DNA from: an uncultured Treponema sp.
Lineage (GTDB): Bacteria > Spirochaetota > Spirochaetia > Treponematales > Treponemataceae
Reading direction: 5' to 3'
Length of the DNA: 11,756 nt
Assembly (NCBI GenBank): GCA_905236465.1
Contig: CAJOQA010000118.1
Coordinates: 1-11,756, forward strand
Shown: positions 8,562 through 11,756 of the stretch, one piece after another
Layout: each line of letters opens with the position of its first letter
How positions within the stretch are numbered: position 1 is the first letter of the stretch
Program-made: the position numbers and the translations under genes
Notes under the pieces: generated by a model
Told to the model about the DNA's origin: nothing
The model's database searches: none
What the model saw: only the letters and a program-made list of their open reading frames with translations

Positions 8562-8607
8562 TCCCTGAATTTATTATAAATCCAAAAAGGTTAAATTCAA
8601 GCAGGGA
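8562..8607. repeat. Interrupted inverted repeat bracketing the operon promoter
   Basis: TCCCTG (8562-8567) is the reverse complement of CAGGGA (8602-8607). Inside these arms AATTTA (8568-8573) matches TAAATT (8592-8597) after a 4-base offset. The arms cover the predicted start point on one side and the -35 box on the other, so this could be a two-half-site operator. Because the promoter lies between the arms, most of it would not be in the mRNA, which argues for a DNA-binding site rather than an RNA structure. Confidence 0.45.
8573..8600 (-). promoter_or_regulatory. Sigma70-type promoter of the five-gene operon
   Basis: On the minus strand, TTGAAT (8595-8600) and a perfect TATAAT (8573-8578) are separated by 16 bases. 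This predicts a transcript start near 8566 and a leader of about 28 bases before the ATG at 8538, with AGGAG in place. AT-rich DNA yields chance matches, but the perfect -10, near-perfect -35, correct spacing and position just before the first gene make this convincing. Confidence 0.75.
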
Positions 8608-8710
8608 ATCATTTTTTTAAGATAAAATTTGGCAAGTAGTTTCCTAAAATAAGGGGAAAGTGTAAAAATTAGCAGATATTAAAAAGATTTTGGGGTGGTT
8701 ATAAGAGAGT

Positions 8711-8840
8711 CTCTAAAAAGCCGCTTCTCTAATGTCACCCCGAACTAGGTTCGGGGTCTTTACACACAATATCAAAAGCTGATGCTGAAATGGATTGCAA
8801 GCAACAGAATTCAGCATTTCTCATAACGATAGTTTTAGAG
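8711..8840. repeat. Composite palindromic element, possibly a MITE- or REP-like repeat
   Basis: CTCTAAAA (8711-8718) and its exact reverse complement TTTTAGAG (8833-8840) bound a roughly 130-base unit. Inside lie a perfect hairpin of 9 base pairs with a 3-base loop (8737-8757, ACCCCGAAC / GTTCGGGGT) and a second hairpin with 8-base-pair arms (8782-8789 ATGCTGAA and 8810-8817 TTCAGCAT). The first stem is far more GC-rich than its surroundings. Neither hairpin is followed by a run of Ts on either strand, so they are not classic intrinsic terminators. Sequences of the CCCCGAAC-GTTCGGGG type recur between genes in many bacterial genomes, which suggests a dispersed repeat family. Confidence 0.55.
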
Positions 8841-8864
8841 GTGTTTAATAACAAAAGATTTTAA

Positions 8865-10664
8865 TTATTTTGTCTTTGTTATCGAACCTGTTGTACAATC
8901 GATTAAATAGTATCCACCATTTGTAAATGTATAATACCGAGATTTCGTTATATCTGTAATACCAGCATTACCATTGATAGCTGTCAAGTTTCGTTTCTTG
9001 CATATTGTTGTAACATATAAATTTCCAGTTTGTTGTATCTTATAATAGCTTGTTGTGTACTCTTTTGTTGTATAATCTCCACTAAAGGGAATACTATAGG
9101 CACCTATCGTTGCAGAAAGAGGTCCATACATATTTGATGTTGGTTTAGGATGATACAATGCAACATAAATTGCAGGTTTTTCTTTCCATACACCATAAAA
9201 AGTTATATCTTCAGAAACCTTGTATGAATTTCCCTCATAATAACACGAAGTAGAGCCTGATGTTTTCCAATACAAGAAATCATAACCAGATTTACTTAAT
9301 CCCAAAGAACTTATAGTGGGTAATGTTATTGTTTGTTCCCCTGTTACTGTTCTAGTAGTACTAGAAGTAGCCCACCCATTATCGACTTTATAAGTTATCG
9401 TATAAGTTGGTAAAGTCCAAACAGCATAAAGAGTTAAATTTCTCTTTATAGATATAGTTCCACAATCCGCAAATGTTGCATAACTTGCATTGCTATCTAT
9501 AGACCAACCAGCTAAAACATATCCAGAACGGGAAGTATTCATCGACGCTAAAACACCTGTCGCTCCTGCATTTTCAGTTCCTTCAATGATTTGACTTGTT
9601 TTAGAAATATAGCCACCATTGGCGTTAAAAGTTATAGTATACGAAACAATTTTATCCCAAACAGCATACAGTGTTATGTCTCCGCTAATAGTAATCTTAC
9701 TTCCATCTCTATAAAGAACAGATTGCGATGAAGGAGAATCTGTCCACCCCATAAACTTGTAACCACTACGATTTAGTCCTACCGATGAAGATGTTTTCAG
9801 GGTAGTTGAAAGATTTCCTCCTATAGTTTCACCTTTCACAACCTGAGAAGAAGAAATAATATTTCCTCCATTTGAATCGAAGTTTATAGTATAATTTGCA
9901 TTATAAGCCCAAACAGCATAAAGAGTAATATTAGAAGATATAGTAATCATCTCACAATTTTTATACTCTGCAGAAGTTGCAGAAGGAGACTTAGCCCAGC
10001 CTTTAAAAGTATATCCTTCCCTGCTAAGAGAAAGAGATTCTGCACTAGGAAGTGTTGTAGAAATTTTCCCTTGAACACCAGCCCCTTTTACTTGCATAGA
10101 AGTTGAATCGCAAATACTGCCACCATTAGCATCAAAGTTTATTGTATATTCAAAAGTCTTTCCCCAAATTGCATAAACCTCATTGGGAATTTCTGACCAA
10201 AACTCACCATCACTGTGAATAAGATAATTAAATCTAGGGTCATTATAGTAACTTTGACAATATCTATCATACCCCCAACCTAAAAACAAATAACCGTCTT
10301 TTTTTAATCCTAAAAGCTCAGCAGTAGGAATTTTGCATTTATCAAAAAAAACATTAGATTCATCTGAATTATGAAAAACTGTTAGAGTAAAATTATAACA
10401 ACCATCTTTTAAGCTATAATTTCCATCTAGCCTATACCCATTGTTTTCCCTACAGTTTTCAGAAAGATAATTAGTAGCTAAAGACTCATCTATGCTACCC
10501 CCATTTATATGCATAGTTAATTTCTTATATGAATAACTATAGTAATTATTATTAAAACTCTCCCCACTCTCATCCTCAACATCCCCACCCAGCATATCAC
10601 ATGAAACAAAAATCAAAGAGAACAAAAGTGAGCATAAAAACACAAATCTAAAAATACCCTTCAT
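8865..10664 (-). CDS. Lipoprotein with InlB B-type (Listeria-Bacteroides) repeats
   Basis: 599 residues; ATG at 10664 with AAGGAG 6 bases upstream. A lipoprotein signal peptide ends in the lipobox FVSC, giving lipidated C22, followed by an acidic linker rich in S, N and Y. Four clear repeats of 73-80 residues follow (about 173-252, 258-336, 342-416, 421-493). Each opens with YTI-F-ANGG or a variant, has GY-F-GW in the middle and closes with LYAVW; the last diverges (VDNG opening, LYW in the middle, FYGVW end). A fifth, degenerate copy with insertions precedes them (47-167; HINGGS, GYLFLGW, VYAIW). Residues 497-599 are an unassigned C-terminal domain rich in Y, T and I. This repeat is a small beta-grasp-like module common in surface proteins of host-associated bacteria, usually acting as a stalk or spacer for binding domains. 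The protein is expected on the cell surface or in the periplasm. Any adhesive role is inference. Confidence 0.9.
   Translation of the reverse strand: MKGIFRFVFLCSLLFSLIFVSCDMLGGDVEDESGESFNNNYYSYSYKKLTMHINGGSIDESLATNYLSENCRENNGYRLDGNYSLKDGCYNFTLTVFHNSDESNVFFDKCKIPTAELLGLKKDGYLFLGWGYDRYCQSYYNDPRFNYLIHSDGEFWSEIPNEVYAIWGKTFEYTINFDANGGSICDSTSMQVKGAGVQGKISTTLPSAESLSLSREGYTFKGWAKSPSATSAEYKNCEMITISSNITLYAVWAYNANYTINFDSNGGNIISSSQVVKGETIGGNLSTTLKTSSSVGLNRSGYKFMGWTDSPSSQSVLYRDGSKITISGDITLYAVWDKIVSYTITFNANGGYISKTSQIIEGTENAGATGVLASMNTSRSGYVLAGWSIDSNASYATFADCGTISIKRNLTLYAVWTLPTYTITYKVDNGWATSSTTRTVTGEQTITLPTISSLGLSKSGYDFLYWKTSGSTSCYYEGNSYKVSEDITFYGVWKEKPAIYVALYHPKPTSNMYGPLSATIGAYSIPFSGDYTTKEYTTSYYKIQQTGNLYVTTICKKRNLTAINGNAGITDITKSRYYTFTNGGYYLIDCTTGSITKTK
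9186..10148 (-). repeat. Four tandem InlB-type coding repeats
   Basis: The units lie at about 9909-10148, 9657-9893, 9417-9641 and 9186-9404, in translation order. They are similar at protein level (ANGG, GY-F-GW, LYAVW) but well diverged at DNA level, so this is an old duplication rather than a recent slippage array. Confidence 0.8.
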
Positions 10665-10780
10665 AGGCTTCTCCTTGGCTTATAAGCCGAAAAAGATTGT
10701 GCTAACATTTTCACTTTTTGTTCTCTTTATTCTGCCCCTAAAAACTACTCCTTTTAGAGACAGACTTTATACTCAATTTT
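10665..10780. other. 116-base intergenic region before the InlB-repeat gene
   Basis: No gene fits. It holds the palindrome and ribosome binding site at its left end and a weak 6-base-pair inverted repeat (CTAAAA 10738-10743, TTTTAG 10752-10757). I could not identify a convincing -35/-10 pair, so the InlB-repeat gene may be transcribed from here or together with the small lipoprotein gene upstream. Confidence 0.5.
10677..10688 (-). promoter_or_regulatory. 12-base palindrome directly before the InlB-repeat gene's ribosome binding site
   Basis: GGCTTATAAGCC is a perfect palindrome and abuts AAGGAG (10671-10676), which is followed by a second AAGCC (10666-10670). In the mRNA the first GGCUU could pair with either AAGCC copy; the longer pairing would place the ribosome binding site in the loop. 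A regulatory role is speculative. Confidence 0.35.
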
Positions 10781-11119
10781 TTAGTAATTATACCAACAAA
10801 CTTTTTTTATAGCATCGTAGCGTTTAAACCAAGGGGCTGTTGTTCCTGATGTATAATTTGAGGTGCTCGTAAAACCACCATAATAATCATTTCCTTCATC
10901 CTCCCAAGTTACAGTAACTTTAGGGTTATCTGCACTTAACCTAAAAGATGAAGGACTGCCTCCATTAGATGGAGTTATGTCAACATAATTTGCACTTGAA
11001 GAACAATACCACTCGAATGTATACGATGATTCAGTACCATAATTTATTAGGTCACAACCAGTTAGTGCAAGAACAAAAGTCATTACAAAAATTGTCATAA
11101 GGACACTAAACTTCTTCAT
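10781..11119 (-). CDS. Small predicted lipoprotein of unknown function
   Basis: 112 residues from the ATG at 11119 (MKKFSVL), chosen because AGAGG lies 5 bases upstream. An in-frame TTG at 11152 would add 11 residues but lies in the T-tract of the preceding terminator and has no ribosome binding site. The signal peptide is classic: MKK, a hydrophobic core, and a lipobox LTGC with C22 as the lipidated residue. The mature part, about 90 residues, is polar and rich in S, T, Y, W and N (FEWYCSSS, KVTVTWEDEG, APWFKRYD) and looks beta-rich. I recognise no family. It lies between a terminator and the InlB-repeat lipoprotein gene, with the same orientation and a similar signal peptide, so a small group of surface lipoproteins is likely. 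Confidence 0.75.
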   Translation of the reverse strand: MKKFSVLMTIFVMTFVLALTGCDLINYGTESSYTFEWYCSSSANYVDITPSNGGSPSSFRLSADNPKVTVTWEDEGNDYYGGFTSTSNYTSGTTAPWFKRYDAIKKVCWYNY

Positions 11120-11124
11120 AAATA

Positions 11125-11130
11125 CCTCTT
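11125..11130 (-). promoter_or_regulatory. Ribosome binding site deciding the small lipoprotein start
   Basis: AAGAGG on the minus strand lies 5 bases before the ATG at 11119. This supports the MKKFSVL start over the upstream in-frame TTG. Confidence 0.7.
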
Positions 11131-11141
11131 TGCTAGATATC

Positions 11142-11203
11142 AAAAAAAACAAAGATTTCTCTAATAAGGTAAAATATCAAAACTTTTAGAAAAATCTTTG
11201 TTT
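11142..11203 (-). terminator. AT-rich intrinsic terminator after the membrane-protein gene
   Basis: Arms AAACAAAGATTT (11192-11203, read on the minus strand) and AAATCTTTGTTT (11147-11158) pair perfectly over 12 bases and run straight into eight Ts (11142-11149). The hairpin begins 11 bases after the stop codon of the gene ending at 11215. The stem is AT-rich and the loop long (33 bases), so termination may be incomplete and read-through into the lipoprotein gene is possible. Confidence 0.65.
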
Positions 11204-11214
11204 AACATGTAAAT

Positions 11215-11756
11215 CTAATGATTGCTATCATATTGATTTACCCATGGCAAAACTGTTTCAGAATAAGCTCGTAAAATCGCATTTGCCACTATTTTAGAAT
11301 AGTAAGTATCAACTTCTATTTTTCCAATTTCATCCAATTCTTCATAAAGCCCCACGTAATGATCTTTTTCATATATTTTTATAGTATCAGGCGAAGCATA
11401 AGCAATTCGTTTTTCTTGCTTGTCATACACAAAAATCCTATACGCACCTGTTGCTATAATATCACATGAGCCTTTTGGAATCGTAAAACCAAGCAAAGTA
11501 GCAAGACCTCCTCCTGCAAGCAATACACCGCCAAAGCTAGGATAAAGCCAAACTAAAGAACCTCCTACACCCATTGCACCTGCACCTATATACCCCAAAA
11601 CAGGGACAGGCGGATGATCTGCATATAAAAGTTGGCTTTCTGTCACTTCAACAAAGGTCAAATAGCGCTTATCAGTCTTAAACTCCTGAATTTCTTGAAG
11701 CGAATATACTCCAAAATAAAAATCTCTTTTATTATCAGCTATGTTAGATGCCTGTA
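11215..11756 (-). CDS. Membrane-anchored protein of unknown function (5' end cut by window edge)
   Basis: The frame is open from the right edge to a stop at 11215, giving 179 visible residues; the start lies outside the window. A TTG at 11661 could be mistaken for a start, but the frame stays open beyond it with protein-like sequence (FYFGVYSLQEIQEF), and no ribosome binding site is seen there. Visible residues 52-70 and 73-93 form a glycine-rich hydrophobic pair, probably a membrane hairpin. A polar C-terminal part of about 85 residues follows (IPKGSCDII, then ends VNQYDSNH). I recognise no family. The gene ends at the AT-rich terminator. Confidence 0.75.
   Translation of the reverse strand, partial: QASNIADNKRDFYFGVYSLQEIQEFKTDKRYLTFVEVTESQLLYADHPPVPVLGYIGAGAMGVGGSLVWLYPSFGGVLLAGGGLATLLGFTIPKGSCDIIATGAYRIFVYDKQEKRIAYASPDTIKIYEKDHYVGLYEELDEIGKIEVDTYYSKIVANAILRAYSETVLPWVNQYDSNH

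Larger units (their letters stand above)
1..8600 (-). other. Predicted five-gene operon (PrsW-like, protease, Rossmann/RyR, TerB-like, TIR-propeller)
   Basis: All five genes run in the same direction with an 8-base overlap and then gaps of 6, 15 and 15 bases. No hairpin-plus-T-tract terminator is visible at any junction. A single good promoter precedes the first gene. The operon may continue past the left edge, since the TIR gene is not finished there. Confidence 0.85.
8539..8864. other. 326-base non-coding region between InlB-repeat gene and operon
   Basis: No credible gene is seen on either strand. The right part (8711-8840) holds the palindromic repeat element. The middle (about 8610-8710) is plain AT-rich sequence in which I see nothing definite. 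The left part holds the operon promoter, its bracketing inverted repeat and the ribosome binding site. I see no strong T-tract terminator after the InlB-repeat gene, so some read-through into the operon is possible. Confidence 0.7.

Noticed and set aside
8737..8757. GC-rich hairpin as terminator of the InlB-repeat gene
   Set aside because: The stem is perfect but no run of Ts follows it on the minus strand, and it lies more than 100 bases after the stop codon. A dispersed repeat is the better reading.
9186..10148. Regularly spaced repeats as a possible CRISPR array
   Set aside because: The spacing is about 240 bases and the repetition is at protein level within one open frame; these are InlB-type coding repeats.
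11173..11180. TTGATA as a -35 box for the small lipoprotein gene
   Set aside because: No acceptable -10 box lies at the right spacing, and the sequence is inside the loop of the predicted terminator. I do not call a promoter here.

Overview
The window is AT-rich bacterial DNA with every supported gene on the minus strand, so transcription runs from high to low coordinates. Two short lipoprotein-type signal peptides (FVSC and LTGC lipoboxes), a Listeria-Bacteroides (InlB B-type) repeat lipoprotein and the general gene style suggest a host-associated spirochaete, most likely Treponema. This is inference from style; no marker gene is present to prove it.

Layout from right to left: a membrane-anchored protein of unknown function, cut by the right edge (11215-11756), ends at an AT-rich intrinsic terminator. 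It is followed by a small predicted lipoprotein (10781-11119) and a large InlB-repeat lipoprotein (8865-10664). A 326-base non-coding stretch (8539-8864) then holds a palindromic repeat element, possibly MITE-like, and a good sigma70-type promoter. From that promoter reads a tight five-gene operon: (1) a nine-helix PrsW-like membrane protein with an extracytoplasmic tail, (2) an exported trypsin-like serine protease, (3) a membrane protein with TrkA-N/RCK-like Rossmann and RyR domains, (4) a tandem TerB-like protein, and (5) a TIR-transmembrane-beta-propeller protein that runs off the left edge.

The five operon genes overlap by 8 bases or are separated by only 6 to 15 bases, so they are almost certainly co-expressed. 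Their domains (TIR, RyR, TerB-like, trypsin-like protease, degenerate PrsW) recur in bacterial conflict and nucleotide-signalling systems. The working model, which is inference, is an envelope-spanning sensor and signalling module. PrsW-like and protease parts would act at or outside the membrane, the Rossmann/RyR protein would bind a nucleotide or NAD-type ligand, and the TIR protein would be a membrane-tethered NAD-consuming effector or adaptor. I know of no described system with this exact five-gene composition. The PrsW-like protein appears to have lost the catalytic glutamates of its family, and the second TerB-like copy has lost part of its acidic motif.

No tRNA, rRNA, CRISPR array, transposase or integrase is visible.
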